Source: Bowmanella denitrificans (GTDB lineage: Bacteria > Pseudomonadota > Gammaproteobacteria > Enterobacterales > Alteromonadaceae). Taken from it: a stretch of DNA of 64,000 bases. Shown here piece by piece: positions 9,601-17,710 of this stretch; the stretch's first letter is position 1, and each line of letters starts with the position of its first letter. A model generated the notes under the pieces. That model was given only the letters and a program-made list of their open reading frames with translations, ran no database searches and was not told the origin of the DNA. Location of the stretch: positions 434,001 through 498,000 of the forward strand of contig NZ_PEBU01000002.1 of the NCBI RefSeq assembly GCF_002887595.1, written 5' to 3'. The position numbers and the translations under genes are program-made.

Positions 9601-9671
9601 GTTATGACGCCAGCCTGCACAGTTCCGAAGGGCGTTATTTCTACGTCTCGTTACAGGCAAACTTTTTCTAA
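6651..9671 (+). CDS. TonB-dependent outer-membrane receptor
   Basis: About 1006 residues. The ATG at 6651 is preferred over the in-frame ATG at 6639 because GGGGA lies five bases before it and no ribosome site precedes the earlier one. A signal peptide ends near ALAQQ (about residue 30). The plug domain follows (VIVVGSSIKGLNVTG, then the SINLRSIGTGNTLVLLNGRRL and VEVLHDGAAAIYGSDAVAGVVN blocks), then a long beta-barrel ending in a terminal Phe (YVSLQANFF), the outer-membrane assembly signal. The GSDAVAGVVN block is typical of Alteromonadales/Xanthomonadales receptors for peptides, glycans and other large nutrients. It imports its ligand using TonB/ExbBD energy supplied from elsewhere. The enzymes encoded next suggest a peptide or N-acyl-amino-acid ligand, which is inference. 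Confidence 0.92.
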   Translation: MKTSNSNKCKLSPVALCIVSALGSNLALAQQNDVERRQVAGAQVQSAESTTEKLQKEQEQDLEKVIVVGSSIKGLNVTGALPVSLMDQKDIDAIAATSGADLFAAIPSNGNVNFNGNDVVSGVYASRGDVASINLRSIGTGNTLVLLNGRRLVQHPGSQTENSVPVTTVNMNAIPVMGIRRVEVLHDGAAAIYGSDAVAGVVNSEMRSDFDGYRFDVQYGDAENISRNKLNANMLGGWYLNDQATNITLSMNYYHASEVMASELPYSASSDLRPYLQGSSWEGDTNFRNTSSTTPWGRFVASQRVAGLTTAAGQFHIEPLDGSDANQQCVLANGLCVDSGSVSADQYFDTNGSRTLLPETERANAFMFINHEMDSGTELYGELSYYWAESNSQRAETATLTSAPVTISKDAYWNPLGSGVNRLAGYDIPTEGLDVTVDAYRVVDAGVRKINVVNQTYRLLGGARGSFGNWDWDSAALYSAAKTDDTTYNRTSLTKFQQAVNRQDDSAYNPFCGASCNSQASIDAFLIDVSRVGETALALVDYKLSNANLFSLPAGNVGVAIGTEWRYESFENDYDDRLDGTIAYQDAVTGTLYETDVMGSSGQPDADGSRNVFSAFVELAGPLISPDMAIPLVDKLDFQLAGRYEKYNDVGSVFKPKAVLSWYPVKSLQVRASYAEGFRAPNLEQLHTARTNRVNYPVDYYRCQARVNKGEIDSLSACSGTDSIENIRLGNPDLKPEKDYNYGVGMVYTPAFVDNLTLTADFWRIEQEDLVGIRSYQNIADLDYYYRMNGSSNPNVIRSAATADDIAFFAGSGLEAVGDMMDIYGLFENLDSRTTEGLDLGIYYKLNRTAWGDFDFKLNGAKLLKAYQSVDEESAKLASLGLALDDVGDMIEMDGRPEWQASGTVTWRYDNWGAGMHAKYVGDFYDTSAVHDETGEYWHVSSWNTLSLYGQYSFDEGAMDGMRVRVGVRNLFDREPPLADETYGYDASLHSSEGRYFYVSLQANFF

Positions 9672-9687
9672 TCTGATGTTATCCGAC

Positions 9688-9714
9688 AAGGGCGAGTATT
9701 CGCCCTTTGTTTGT
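9688..9714 (+). terminator. terminator or attenuator between receptor and D-aminoacylase genes
   Basis: Perfect 8-bp stem AAGGGCGA (9688–9695) and TCGCCCTT (9700–9707) with a GTAT loop, followed by TGTTTGTTT. It sits 17 bases after the receptor stop and just before the GAGGAG ribosome site of the next gene, so it could set a lower level of the enzyme transcripts relative to the receptor. The T-run is interrupted, so read-through is likely. Confidence 0.65.
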
Positions 9715-9729
9715 TTGAGGAGTACTCCT

Positions 9730-11307
9730 ATGCTCAACAAAATTTCGCCACTTGGTGTTGCTATTAAAACAGCGCTGTGCGTGGCATGGCTGGCCGCTGG
9801 CGGTGTGGCCAGTGCCGCTAGCGTGGATTATGTGATCCACAGCAATGCTATTTATCCTGGTGATGGCAGCGGCCCCCTGGCCGGTGTGGTGCTGGTGGAT
9901 AAAGGCAAAATTGTTCAGGTGGCTAAACGGGAACCACAAAACACGCAGGCACGCCAGCGTATTGACGCCAGCGACTTAGTGGTTGCACCGGGTTTTATCG
10001 ACCCGCATACCCATGCCTGCAACGACTTTGACAAGGGCCAGCCCAATCTGAACGCCAATTACCTGACCCAGGGGGTTACCACGGTATTTTGCGGCAACGA
10101 CGGTGGTGGCAAGATTAATGTCGGTGAGGTACTTGACCGCTACGAGCAGCAGGGCATTGGCAGCAATGTGGCGTTGTACGTTGGTCATGGTGCGGTTCGC
10201 ACCGCTGTGATGGGGCGTGAAAACCGCCATGCCAGCACCGAAGAACTTAAGCAGATGCAAACCCTGGTGGCAAATGCCATGCAGCAGGGGGCGCTGGGGC
10301 TGTCTACCGGGCTTTACTATGTTCCGGGTAATTATGCCGATACCGCCGAAGTGGTGGCACTGGCCAAGGTGGCCGCACGATTTGGCGGGGTGTATGACAG
10401 CCACATTCGTGATGAAAGCAGCTACCATGTTGGCTTGGTGGCGGCAGTACAGGAAGTGCTGGATATCGCCCGCGATGCACATATTCCGGTGCATCTGGCG
10501 CATTTGAAAGCCCTGGGAGTGGATGTTTGGGGGGAAAGTAAAACCATTATTCAGATGGTGCAGCAAGCCCATGCCAATGGGCTTATTGTCACGGCTGATC
10601 AATACCCCTGGAAAGCCTCCGGCACCAGTGTGGCCGGGGCGCTGATGCCGCGCTGGGCACTGGCTGGCAGCAAGGAAGAATACCACGCCAGGCTTAAAGA
10701 CCCTGCCCAGCTACCGGGTATCAGGGTAGAAATGCTGGATAATCTGCGTCGCCGCGGTGGCGCTGACTCTTTGCTGATTAGCGACCCGACTGCCGGTGAG
10801 TTACGTGGCAAAACCCTGGCTCAGATTGCCACTGAGCGTGGTGTATCGCCCATAGATGCGGCATTGCAGATTATTCTGGGCGGTAATGCCAGGGTGGCCA
10901 GCTTCAATATGGCGGATCAGGATATTGAAGCCTTTATGCGCCAGGACTGGGTGGTGACTTCATCCGATGGCAGCCCGGGACACCCGCGCAAATACGCGTC
11001 TTTCCCGAAAAAGTACCAGGACTATGTACAGGGCAAAAAGCTGCTGAGCCTGGGGGAATTTATTCAGCGCTCCAGCAGCAAAACTGCGCAGATCTTTGGC
11101 CTGACAGGACGCGGCCAGATTGCCCCCGGCTATGCTGCAGATTTGGTGCTGTTTGATGCTAAATCTTATGCGCCTAAAGCCGATTATATGCACCCTGAAG
11201 TATTAAGTCAGGGTGTGCAGTGGCTGTTGGTGAATGGTCAGGTCGCAATTCAAGAAGGTGAACTGACCGGAAAATTGGCCGGTCAGGCGTTACGTAAAAA
11301 AATATAA
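9730..11307 (+). CDS. secreted D-aminoacylase / N-acyl-D-amino-acid deacylase family amidohydrolase
   Basis: 525 residues from the ATG at 9730, which has GAGGAG seven bases upstream. The longer open frame into the receptor gene is not used. A signal peptide (MLNKISPLGVAIKTALCVAWLAAGGVASAA) predicts export. Family signatures: PGFIDPHTHACNDF with metal ligands H93-T-H95; LGLSTGLYYVPGNYA; YDSHIRDES; HLKALG; TADQYPW; and SSDGSPGHPRKYASFP near residues 415–430. These mark the D-aminoacylase/dihydroorotase-like amidohydrolases that hydrolyse N-acyl-D-amino acids or related N-blocked dipeptides. It lies between the TonB receptor and an M14 peptidase, suggesting periplasmic processing of imported material. 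The precise substrate is not determinable. Confidence 0.87.
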   Translation: MLNKISPLGVAIKTALCVAWLAAGGVASAASVDYVIHSNAIYPGDGSGPLAGVVLVDKGKIVQVAKREPQNTQARQRIDASDLVVAPGFIDPHTHACNDFDKGQPNLNANYLTQGVTTVFCGNDGGGKINVGEVLDRYEQQGIGSNVALYVGHGAVRTAVMGRENRHASTEELKQMQTLVANAMQQGALGLSTGLYYVPGNYADTAEVVALAKVAARFGGVYDSHIRDESSYHVGLVAAVQEVLDIARDAHIPVHLAHLKALGVDVWGESKTIIQMVQQAHANGLIVTADQYPWKASGTSVAGALMPRWALAGSKEEYHARLKDPAQLPGIRVEMLDNLRRRGGADSLLISDPTAGELRGKTLAQIATERGVSPIDAALQIILGGNARVASFNMADQDIEAFMRQDWVVTSSDGSPGHPRKYASFPKKYQDYVQGKKLLSLGEFIQRSSSKTAQIFGLTGRGQIAPGYAADLVLFDAKSYAPKADYMHPEVLSQGVQWLLVNGQVAIQEGELTGKLAGQALRKKI

Positions 11308-11320
11308 CAGAAGCAGAGCA

Positions 11321-13912
11321 ATGATGTTGAAAATCCGATTTACCCGTACCCTGAAGCTGGGCCTGCTGATGGCAGGCGCGGCGTTGTGCTGGCATGTGGC
11401 AGCAGATGAACGGGACCAGCAGGCCTTTTATCCTGAGGATGTCAGTTTTAATAGCGCTATTCCCACCCCTGAGGCATTTCTGCAGCACCCCCTTGGCCAG
11501 CATATGGCCCGCAATGATCTGATGGTGGCTTACCTGAAACTGCTGGCGGAAAAATCCGACCGGGTGCAATACGAAGTGATTGCCCGTAGTCACGAAAATC
11601 GTCCCATCGTAACCCTGACTATCAGTAGTCCGGAAAATCTGGCCCGTCTTGAACAGATCCGCCAGCAGCATCTGGCCCTGCAACAGCCTGGCAGCAAACA
11701 ACCAATTAATGACGATATGCCGGTGATAAGCTGGGTGAATTATGGTGTTCACGGCGGTGAAGTCAGTTCTAACGATGCCGCAATGCCGGTGGCTTACCAT
11801 CTGGCGGCCGCCCAGGGCGGGCAAATCGAGCGTATTTTGCAGCATAGTGTGATTCTGCTCACCGCCAGCTTTAACCCGGACGGCAACAGCCGCGAATCGG
11901 CCTGGAACTGGACCTTTGCTGCCAACACGCCGGTTACCGACCGGGTCAGTGCATTGCATGGCTCACCCTGGCCGTCGGGGCGTACCAACCACTACTGGTT
12001 TGACTTAAACCGTCAGTGGATGATGCAACAGCACCCCGAGCCGGTTGGCTGGGTGGCTAAGTTTCATCAGTGGCGGCCGAACATGGTGGCCGACTTTCAT
12101 GAAATGCAGTCGCACAAGTCCTATTATTTCCATCCTGGTGCCCCTGATCGGGTCTTTCCGCTAATCGGTAAAGACGCTATGGCGCTATTGTCTGATGTGG
12201 TACAGGGGCCGCGTGATTTTATGGACAGCGAAGCGCGTCTGTATTTTAACGAAGAATCTTACGACAACTTCTATATTGGCAAGGGCGCAACCTATCCGCA
12301 TCTGTATGGCAGTCTGGGTATTTTGTTTGAACAGGCCAGCTCGGCCGGCTTACTGGATACCCCCCGTGGTTTGTTGTCGTTCAGGGACAATATTCGTACC
12401 CAGTACCGGGTGGGTATTGCGCTGCTGGACAGCGCTGTGTCAAAGCGTCAGGCATTGCTTAGTTTTCAGCGCAAGTTTGCTGATGCCACCGAACAGCTTG
12501 CCAGGGATGATAAAACCAAGGCCTATGTGTTTGCCGTGCCAGGCGATGAGGCACGCGCCTTTCACTTTCTTGAGCTGCTAAGGCGTAATCAGATTGAGGT
12601 TAAACGTCTGGCCCGCGACATAAACGTTGATGGCAAAACCTTCCTGGCAGACAACGCCTATGTGGTGGAAACCAACCAACCAACCTATCGTATGATCAAG
12701 GGCATGTTCGAGCGTATTACCCGCTTTGAAAACAATACCTTTTACGATGTGTCCGGCTGGACCATGCCACTGGCGTTTGGTGTGGATTACGCGCCGTTAA
12801 CCAGCCGTTCCTACAAGACCGCCGAAAAGGTTGAGGCCAGTTTCCCGGCCAAACCGGCCCCGGCTAACGCGCAGGTCGCCTATGTGTTTGACTGGCGTAA
12901 CTATTATGCACCGCGCGCCTTGTATCGTCTGCTGGAGGCTGGCTATCGCCCCAGAATCACCACTGAACCTTTGGGCACCAACAGTGACAAAGGCAAAGTA
13001 ACACTGGGACGTGGCAGTGTGGTCATGCCGGTGGGCTGGCAAGGCGGGGCAGAGGCAAGCGCCTTGCATCAGCTGATGACAACCATTGCCCGTGAAGACG
13101 GCATCGATGTGTATGCGGTGGGCACCTCTTATACCGATAGCGTGGGCATGGATCTGGGCAGCAATATGATGCTGGAAGTAAACCAGCCTAAGGTTTTGCT
13201 GGTGATAGGCGAGGGGGTTTCTCAGTATGACGCCGGCGAAGTCTGGCACTTGCTGGACAAGCGTATGCACATGCCGGTGGTATTACTGCATAAAGACAAG
13301 CTGGCCTGGGTCAATTTAAAGGACTACAGCCATTTGATTCTGGTGGGCGGCAGTTACAGTGATGTGGCTGACAAAACCGTGCAGAAAATTGATGGCTGGG
13401 TAAAAGACGGTGGTACCGTGGTTGGCATTCGTGACGGCGCAAAATGGGCCGGACAGAAACTACTGGATCTCAGCCCGGTCAGAATCAGTAAAGGCAAGCT
13501 GGCCAGTGCTCCGCGTATTGACTATGCGGACAAAGAACATGCCGAAGCTCAGGATATTATTGGCGGCGCCATTATGGCGGGCGATCTGGATATCAGTCAT
13601 CCCTTAGGCTACGGCTATGCGCAGCGCCTGATTGCCAGTCAGCGCAATACCCTGCTGGCCTTTGAGCCGCCGAAAAATCCCTTTGCCACGGTAGTCAAAA
13701 TCGCCGACAAGCCTTTGCTAAGCGGCTTTGCCTCCGAGGAGAATCAGCAACAATTGGCCGGTAAAGCCATGTTGGTGGCGGAGCCTAAGGGTAAAGGGGC
13801 GGTGATTCTGTTTGCCGATAACCCTAATTTCCGCGCCTATTTTTATGGCACCGAAAAATTGTTTATGAACAGTTTGTTTTTCTCCGGGGCGTTTGAGAAG
13901 CCAAGGTCCTGA
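11321..13912 (+). CDS. secreted M14-family zinc carboxypeptidase, large form
   Basis: 863 residues starting 13 bases after the D-aminoacylase stop; two adjacent ATGs (11321 and 11324) are possible starts. A signal peptide runs to about AADE (residue 30). The M14 zinc motif HGGE is near residues 144–147 (NYGVHGGEVSSNDA), with FNPDGN and FDLNRQW segments, DFHEMQSHKSYYFHPG near 255–270, and the probable catalytic glutamate in ILFEQAS near 335. The C-terminal half (from about 520) resembles the class I glutamine-amidotransferase-like domain fused to many M14 peptidases of marine bacteria (VLLVIGEGVSQYDAGEVWHLLDKR). It probably trims peptides in the periplasm or outside the cell and is likely co-transcribed with the two upstream genes. 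A terminator follows. Confidence 0.9.
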   Translation: MMLKIRFTRTLKLGLLMAGAALCWHVAADERDQQAFYPEDVSFNSAIPTPEAFLQHPLGQHMARNDLMVAYLKLLAEKSDRVQYEVIARSHENRPIVTLTISSPENLARLEQIRQQHLALQQPGSKQPINDDMPVISWVNYGVHGGEVSSNDAAMPVAYHLAAAQGGQIERILQHSVILLTASFNPDGNSRESAWNWTFAANTPVTDRVSALHGSPWPSGRTNHYWFDLNRQWMMQQHPEPVGWVAKFHQWRPNMVADFHEMQSHKSYYFHPGAPDRVFPLIGKDAMALLSDVVQGPRDFMDSEARLYFNEESYDNFYIGKGATYPHLYGSLGILFEQASSAGLLDTPRGLLSFRDNIRTQYRVGIALLDSAVSKRQALLSFQRKFADATEQLARDDKTKAYVFAVPGDEARAFHFLELLRRNQIEVKRLARDINVDGKTFLADNAYVVETNQPTYRMIKGMFERITRFENNTFYDVSGWTMPLAFGVDYAPLTSRSYKTAEKVEASFPAKPAPANAQVAYVFDWRNYYAPRALYRLLEAGYRPRITTEPLGTNSDKGKVTLGRGSVVMPVGWQGGAEASALHQLMTTIAREDGIDVYAVGTSYTDSVGMDLGSNMMLEVNQPKVLLVIGEGVSQYDAGEVWHLLDKRMHMPVVLLHKDKLAWVNLKDYSHLILVGGSYSDVADKTVQKIDGWVKDGGTVVGIRDGAKWAGQKLLDLSPVRISKGKLASAPRIDYADKEHAEAQDIIGGAIMAGDLDISHPLGYGYAQRLIASQRNTLLAFEPPKNPFATVVKIADKPLLSGFASEENQQQLAGKAMLVAEPKGKGAVILFADNPNFRAYFYGTEKLFMNSLFFSGAFEKPRS

Positions 13913-13923
13913 CGACATCCATC

Positions 13924-13948
13924 GGCCTCTGTAAATCAGGGGCCTTTT
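13924..13948 (+). terminator. intrinsic terminator after the M14 peptidase gene
   Basis: Stem GGCCTCTG (13924–13931) with CAGGGGCC (13937–13944), one G·U pair, loop TAAAT, followed by TTTTA. It probably ends the receptor/aminoacylase/peptidase transcript. Confidence 0.8.
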
Positions 13949-14125
13949 ACGTTTAAATCACACCTGTTATTCACAACATAGACATTAAGACATTCCCACC
14001 TTGCCACCGTGGTCTTCAGCATGGATACTAAACTCGGCGTAGTTAAGCAAGACTGACTGGTCTGATTTGGCAACCATGCTGAAAAAAGAATTCAGTTCAT
14101 ATATTCACCGTACAAGGAGCGTTCG

Positions 14126-14497
14126 ATGTTTAAGTATTTGTTATTTTGTGTGTTTTCCTTCTCGTTAAGTGCATCTGAAAATCAGCCTGACCCTATATCG
14201 ACAGTCAAGGCCCATCAAGATTTATTGAATAAGGGTCACAATGCCGCGGCATTGCAGTATTGGCTGCCTTCCAAACGTCATCAGCTAAGCGGCATGGGGT
14301 TTTCTGTTATTGAAGATTGGTTTTCCGGAGTGGAATTGACTGACGCTGTGTTTGAGCAAAGCTGTGAGCCAAATGAATGTGTTATTACTACCCTGGTAGC
14401 CAAAGACGGCGAGCATGTTAACCTGACATACAGATTGAAAAAGCTTGATGGTGTTTTTTACCTGTCTAATATGCAAAGTAAAAATGCAGCAAAATAA
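14126..14497 (+). CDS. small secreted protein of unknown function
   Basis: 123 residues with AAGGAG before the ATG and a signal peptide (MFKYLLFCVFSFSLSASE). The mature part reads like a compact domain: a helix with STVKAHQDLLNKGHNAAALQYW, then a beta-rich half with two cysteines close together (EQSCEPNECVITT), which could form a disulphide. The layout recalls small DUF4878/NTF2-like lipoprotein domains, but no lipobox is present and I cannot assign a family. Its base composition is more AT-rich than the flanking peptidase gene. Standing alone, its role is unknown. Confidence 0.65.
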   Translation: MFKYLLFCVFSFSLSASENQPDPISTVKAHQDLLNKGHNAAALQYWLPSKRHQLSGMGFSVIEDWFSGVELTDAVFEQSCEPNECVITTLVAKDGEHVNLTYRLKKLDGVFYLSNMQSKNAAK

Positions 14498-14610
14498 AAT
14501 TTATGCGTGCCTGTCTTTATTAGCGAAAAAAATATATTAAGGAATATATCTTGGCAGGACGAAACAGAACAGGTTACCCCGTTTTTTGCCGAACAATTTT
14601 ATACAGAAAT

Positions 14611-14640
14611 ACGGTGAGCATTGCGGGAAATACTCACCGT
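14611..14640. terminator. hairpin between convergent genes
   Basis: Perfect 8-bp arms ACGGTGAG (14611–14618) and CTCACCGT (14633–14640) with a 14-base loop, located between the end of the small secreted-protein gene and the end of the XRE regulator. T-tracts on either side are weak, so termination is plausible but not strong. Confidence 0.4.
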
Positions 14641-14675
14641 TACGGTTTGTTGGCGGAATCCTTTTTGTATTGATT

Positions 14676-14900
14676 CTACGCTGACGCTTTGTCTTCGGTT
14701 GCCGATTTTGTTATTGGGAAAAAAACCTCTTCTATACGCAGGTTAAACTGACTGGCAATATCGAATGCCAGTTGTAATGAGGGATCGTGTTTGCCTCTTT
14801 CCACCGCGTTTACCGCTTGTCTTGATACACCGAGCTTGTCTGCCAGTGTCTGCTGCGACCAATCCCGCTCAGCCCGGAGTACTTTAATTCGATTGTCCAT
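14676..14900 (-). CDS. XRE-family small HTH regulator
   Basis: 74 residues that are almost entirely a Cro/CI-type helix-turn-helix: MDNRIKVLRAERDWSQQTLADKLGVSRQAVNAVERGKHDPSLQLAFDIASQFNLRIEEVF. This compact type (YozG/ImmR-like) commonly pairs with a small membrane protein. Here its start overlaps the end of the upstream membrane-protein gene by 17 bases, so the two are translationally coupled. The palindrome at 15343–15374 upstream of the pair is its likely operator. A GGAAAG site precedes the ATG. Confidence 0.88.
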   Translation of the reverse strand: MDNRIKVLRAERDWSQQTLADKLGVSRQAVNAVERGKHDPSLQLAFDIASQFNLRIEEVFFPITKSATEDKASA

Positions 14901-15288
14901 TATCTTTCCAAATAAGAAGCTGCAGGATCAGACCATGACCACCAAAAACCACCGGTAGCACCAATGCCAAATTCACTGGGGGCAGGGTAAACTTCATGGC
15001 CAGCATACCGTAAATAAATGATGAAAAGCAGAGTATGCCAATCATCCATAAAAACGCCTCGCCGGTCAGGGCTTTCATATATTCATCGAGCGCACGGTAG
15101 CGTTCCCGGAATAAAACAAATGCCCAAATAAGTGGCGTAACAGGTAGTAAGGTGACAACCACCTGCAGCCAGGTCGGCATGTCTGCCAGTTCCAACGAAA
15201 ACGTCTGTATCGCTATCAGAACCAGAAATAGCGCCATAGCAGCCATAAAGCGCTTACTGAACGATGTATCTCGAGACTTTTCTTTCAT
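14884..15288 (-). CDS. small four-helix membrane protein paired with the XRE regulator
   Basis: 134 residues from the ATG at 15288, seven bases after AAGGA; the adjacent ATG at 15291 is equally in frame but spaced less well. Four hydrophobic segments are visible (about residues 15–35, 45–65, 80–105 and 110–130), with a charged loop containing RERYRALDEYMKALTGEAF. Proteins of this size and layout next to XRE regulators are common, and their function is not established. The gene is first in a two-gene unit with the regulator and lies behind a strong −35 element and a palindromic operator. Confidence 0.72.
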   Translation of the reverse strand: MKEKSRDTSFSKRFMAAMALFLVLIAIQTFSLELADMPTWLQVVVTLLPVTPLIWAFVLFRERYRALDEYMKALTGEAFLWMIGILCFSSFIYGMLAMKFTLPPVNLALVLPVVFGGHGLILQLLIWKDNGQSN

Positions 15289-15342
15289 CATATGTTCCTT
15301 GGTGAACTTGCTAAATTGGCATATAAAGTGACTCAATAACCT

Positions 15343-15374
15343 GACAATATGTAAGGTGTGTTTTACATATTGTC
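15343..15374 (-). promoter_or_regulatory. palindromic operator upstream of the membrane protein/XRE pair
   Basis: Perfect 12-bp arms GACAATATGTAA (15343–15354) and TTACATATTGTC (15363–15374) with an 8-base centre, 55–86 bases before the start codon. On the minus strand the right arm overlaps the likely −10 region, so XRE binding would block transcription. Confidence 0.7.
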
Positions 15375-15395
15375 GTGATAACTTGATTATGTCAA
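15367..15395 (-). promoter_or_regulatory. candidate sigma-70 promoter for the membrane protein/XRE pair
   Basis: On the minus strand, TTGACA (15390–15395) is a consensus −35 and is followed after 17 bases by CAATAT (15367–15372), a weak −10. The −10 falls within the palindromic operator. Confidence 0.5.
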
Positions 15396-15476
15396 GTCAA
15401 CCTGACAATAAATGAAAAAGTCGCCAGTAAATTAACGCCGTACTATGGGAAAGCATGTCGACCAGCGCTCTGCTGA

Positions 15477-15557
15477 GAAAAACGAAGGGCTAATAACGGG
15501 CAGCCATGGGACATGGATTTTGCATGTCCTCCAATGGTTATTTTGTCCTCAGCCCTT
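15477..15557 (-). terminator. long composite terminator hairpin of the mgtE operon
   Basis: On the minus strand the outer arms AAGGGCT (15551–15557, overlapping the mgtE stop) and AGCCCTT (15485–15491) enclose AATAAC/GTTATT and an inner GGACATG/CATGTCC hairpin. The outer arm is followed by CG and five T residues (complement of 15478–15482). Confidence 0.65.
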
Positions 15558-16883
15558 AGGCAGCATATCCGCCAGTAACAGGGCAATGCCCAGAAACGAC
15601 ATAAAACCGGCGATATCCGTGATGGTAGTCAGCACGATGGATGAGGACTGAGCCGGATCCAGCCCGGCCTTTTTCAGCACAATAGGCACCAGTGCCCCGG
15701 CGCTGCAGGCGATCACCAGTGAACTGACCATGGCCAGGGCAATGACCAGCGCCAGGCCAATGGACTGACTCCATACATATACGCCAATGGCGCAGGTTAT
15801 GGCGATCACCACCCCGTTCATGGCACCGGCGGCCATTTCCTTAAACAGCACTTTACGCCAGTGTTTGGTGGTGATTTCCCTTAACGTCAAGCCGCGCATG
15901 GTAACCGCCAGGGCCTGCGCTCCGGCATTACCGGACTGCCCGGCAGCCACCGGCAGCAAAATGGCCAGGGCGGTGACCTGGGCAATCAGGCCTTCAAACG
16001 CGCCTACTACCGCGGCCGCGGCAAAGGCGGTGAGCAGGTTAATCTGCAGCCAGGGCTGGCGTTTGCTAAAGGCAAACCAACTGCTGGACAGGGCTTTTTC
16101 TTCCTTACTCACACCCACCATGGTTTGCAGGTCGGCGGCTAAGTCTTCTTTGGTGGACTGATACACATCAAAGTAGCCAATACTGCCGATTAACTGGCCC
16201 TGTGGGTCCAGCACCGGAATATTGCGACAGCGAAAGCCCTCAAAGCGCTCTATGACCATGTCTTTGTCATCCAGGGCGCTTAAGGTGGTACGCAGCGGTT
16301 TGGCCAGGTCCATCATCTGGCTGTTGGGCGGTGCCAGGATCAGCTCCTGTATCGACAGTTCGCCACTGGGCTGCTGATTGCCATCCAGTATATACAGGGT
16401 ATCCAGGGCTTTAATCTGATTACGCCGTAAAATCGCCAGGGCATCGGATGCACTAATATCGCCGGAAAACGCCTGCACTTTGGTGGTCATCATGCGCGCG
16501 GCGGTGTCTTCCGGGTATTCGAGCAGGCTTTGGTATTCACTGACCAGGGTGGCGTGCTCGGCTTTAAGGTCTTCCATCAGAGCCTGGCGGCGTTCTGTCT
16601 CCAGGCGGCTTAACAGGCTGATGGCCAGATGGCTGTCCAGATAGGCGATCAGCCTGGCGGCCAGCGGCTGGGGCAGGGCGCTGAAAATCGCATCCGAGGT
16701 GCCGGCCGGCAGGTATTTCCATAGCCCGGCAATCACATGCAGAGGCTGGCTTTGTAACAGCTCTGCGGCTTCTTCGGCGTCCAGCGGCTCTAAATGACGG
16801 GCGCTTTTTTGCGGGTAGTTGGCCATAAAGGTTTGGCTAAGCTGCTCAGCGGCGCTGTCCAGGCGTTTTTCCAGTGCGTTCAT
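15549..16883 (-). CDS. mgtE: MgtE-family magnesium transporter
   Basis: 444 residues in the usual MgtE order: an N-terminal superhelical domain (about 1–130, including EEAAELLQSQPLHVIAGLWKYLPAG), two CBS domains (about 140–260), and a C-terminal five-helix membrane domain (about 285–440) with the pore-region signature LPVAAGQSGNAGAQALAVTMRGL. MgtE dimers pass Mg2+ (and Co2+) into the cell and are gated by cytosolic Mg2+ bound to the N/CBS domains. It is the last gene of a three-gene unit; its ATG overlaps the stop of the upstream soluble MgtE-N/CBS gene (ATGA). The assignment is secure. Confidence 0.93.
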   Translation of the reverse strand: MNALEKRLDSAAEQLSQTFMANYPQKSARHLEPLDAEEAAELLQSQPLHVIAGLWKYLPAGTSDAIFSALPQPLAARLIAYLDSHLAISLLSRLETERRQALMEDLKAEHATLVSEYQSLLEYPEDTAARMMTTKVQAFSGDISASDALAILRRNQIKALDTLYILDGNQQPSGELSIQELILAPPNSQMMDLAKPLRTTLSALDDKDMVIERFEGFRCRNIPVLDPQGQLIGSIGYFDVYQSTKEDLAADLQTMVGVSKEEKALSSSWFAFSKRQPWLQINLLTAFAAAAVVGAFEGLIAQVTALAILLPVAAGQSGNAGAQALAVTMRGLTLREITTKHWRKVLFKEMAAGAMNGVVIAITCAIGVYVWSQSIGLALVIALAMVSSLVIACSAGALVPIVLKKAGLDPAQSSSIVLTTITDIAGFMSFLGIALLLADMLPKG

Positions 16884-17710
16884 TTTGCCTCCTGTTTGGT
16901 CGCTTCAATCGGCGCAATTAAATCGAGCAGGGCATTAATTGAGGCACCATAAGCCCCCAGAATATCGCCAGGTAAAGGTTCAAGCGGGGCGCTGACCGCA
17001 GAGCGGGTTAAGGCATGGCGCAACTGGTGGTGGTGAATAATCCCCAGCAGCTCCTGTTGCTGGTTAATCACCGCTACGGTGTCCTGGCGTTGCCAGATGT
17101 CCAGTTTAAGGGCGGCAGAAAGCTCGGTAAAACCACTGACGCTTTGTTCTAACGGTTGCATCAGTCGGTGCACTGGCTGGTTATTGGCGGCGCGTAGCAG
17201 CGCATAAATCGACAGCCTGCCGCGAATCTGGCGTTTGTCATTAACCACATAAATATCGCCGGTTTCCGAAAAAGCACGTTTTTTCAGCCTGAGCATGGCA
17301 TCGGCCACATCCATCTGTTCATCCAGTACCAACAGATCGGTCTCGGTCCAGGCCCCCAGCGTGTAGTCGGGGTAACTTAACAGCAATAAACAGGCGCTTT
17401 GTTTTTTTAGTGGCAGCAGCGCCAGTTGTTTATGCCGGTCCTTCTCTGCAAGCTGGCGCAGCAGCGCAGCAATATCGGCGTTGTTCAGTACCTTTAACAA
17501 ACGCGCGGCTTCTTCCGTGTCCAGTGCCAGCAAAACCGGCGCAGCAAAGACCGGTAACATGGCAGCGAGCACCCTGGCCGCCACCTGGGCCGGGGCCTTT
17601 TCCAGCAGGGCGGCAATATAGTCGGCATCCTGCAGTTCCAGCTTACGCGCGGCGGCCTGCGGCTCTTCTTCCAGAAAATGCAGGGCCAGCGCTAATTTGG
17701 CATTATGCAT
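16880..17710 (-). CDS. soluble MgtE-N/CBS-domain protein without a membrane part
   Basis: 276 residues built like the cytosolic half of MgtE: an N-terminal helical repeat region (about 1–120, PAQVAARVLAAMLPVFAAPVLLALDTEEAARLL) followed by two CBS-like modules (about 130–240), with no hydrophobic membrane segments. Its ATG overlaps the end of the MscS-like gene by eight bases and its stop overlaps the start of mgtE by four. It could act as a separate Mg2+- or nucleotide-sensing subunit for MgtE, for the channel, or for both. That is inference; no function is established. Confidence 0.8.
   Translation of the reverse strand: MHNAKLALALHFLEEEPQAAARKLELQDADYIAALLEKAPAQVAARVLAAMLPVFAAPVLLALDTEEAARLLKVLNNADIAALLRQLAEKDRHKQLALLPLKKQSACLLLLSYPDYTLGAWTETDLLVLDEQMDVADAMLRLKKRAFSETGDIYVVNDKRQIRGRLSIYALLRAANNQPVHRLMQPLEQSVSGFTELSAALKLDIWQRQDTVAVINQQQELLGIIHHHQLRHALTRSAVSAPLEPLPGDILGAYGASINALLDLIAPIEATKQEAK

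Noticed and set aside
9671-9729. Riboswitch upstream of the D-aminoacylase gene
   Set aside because: The gap is only 58 bases and holds one simple hairpin; there is no aptamer-like structure.
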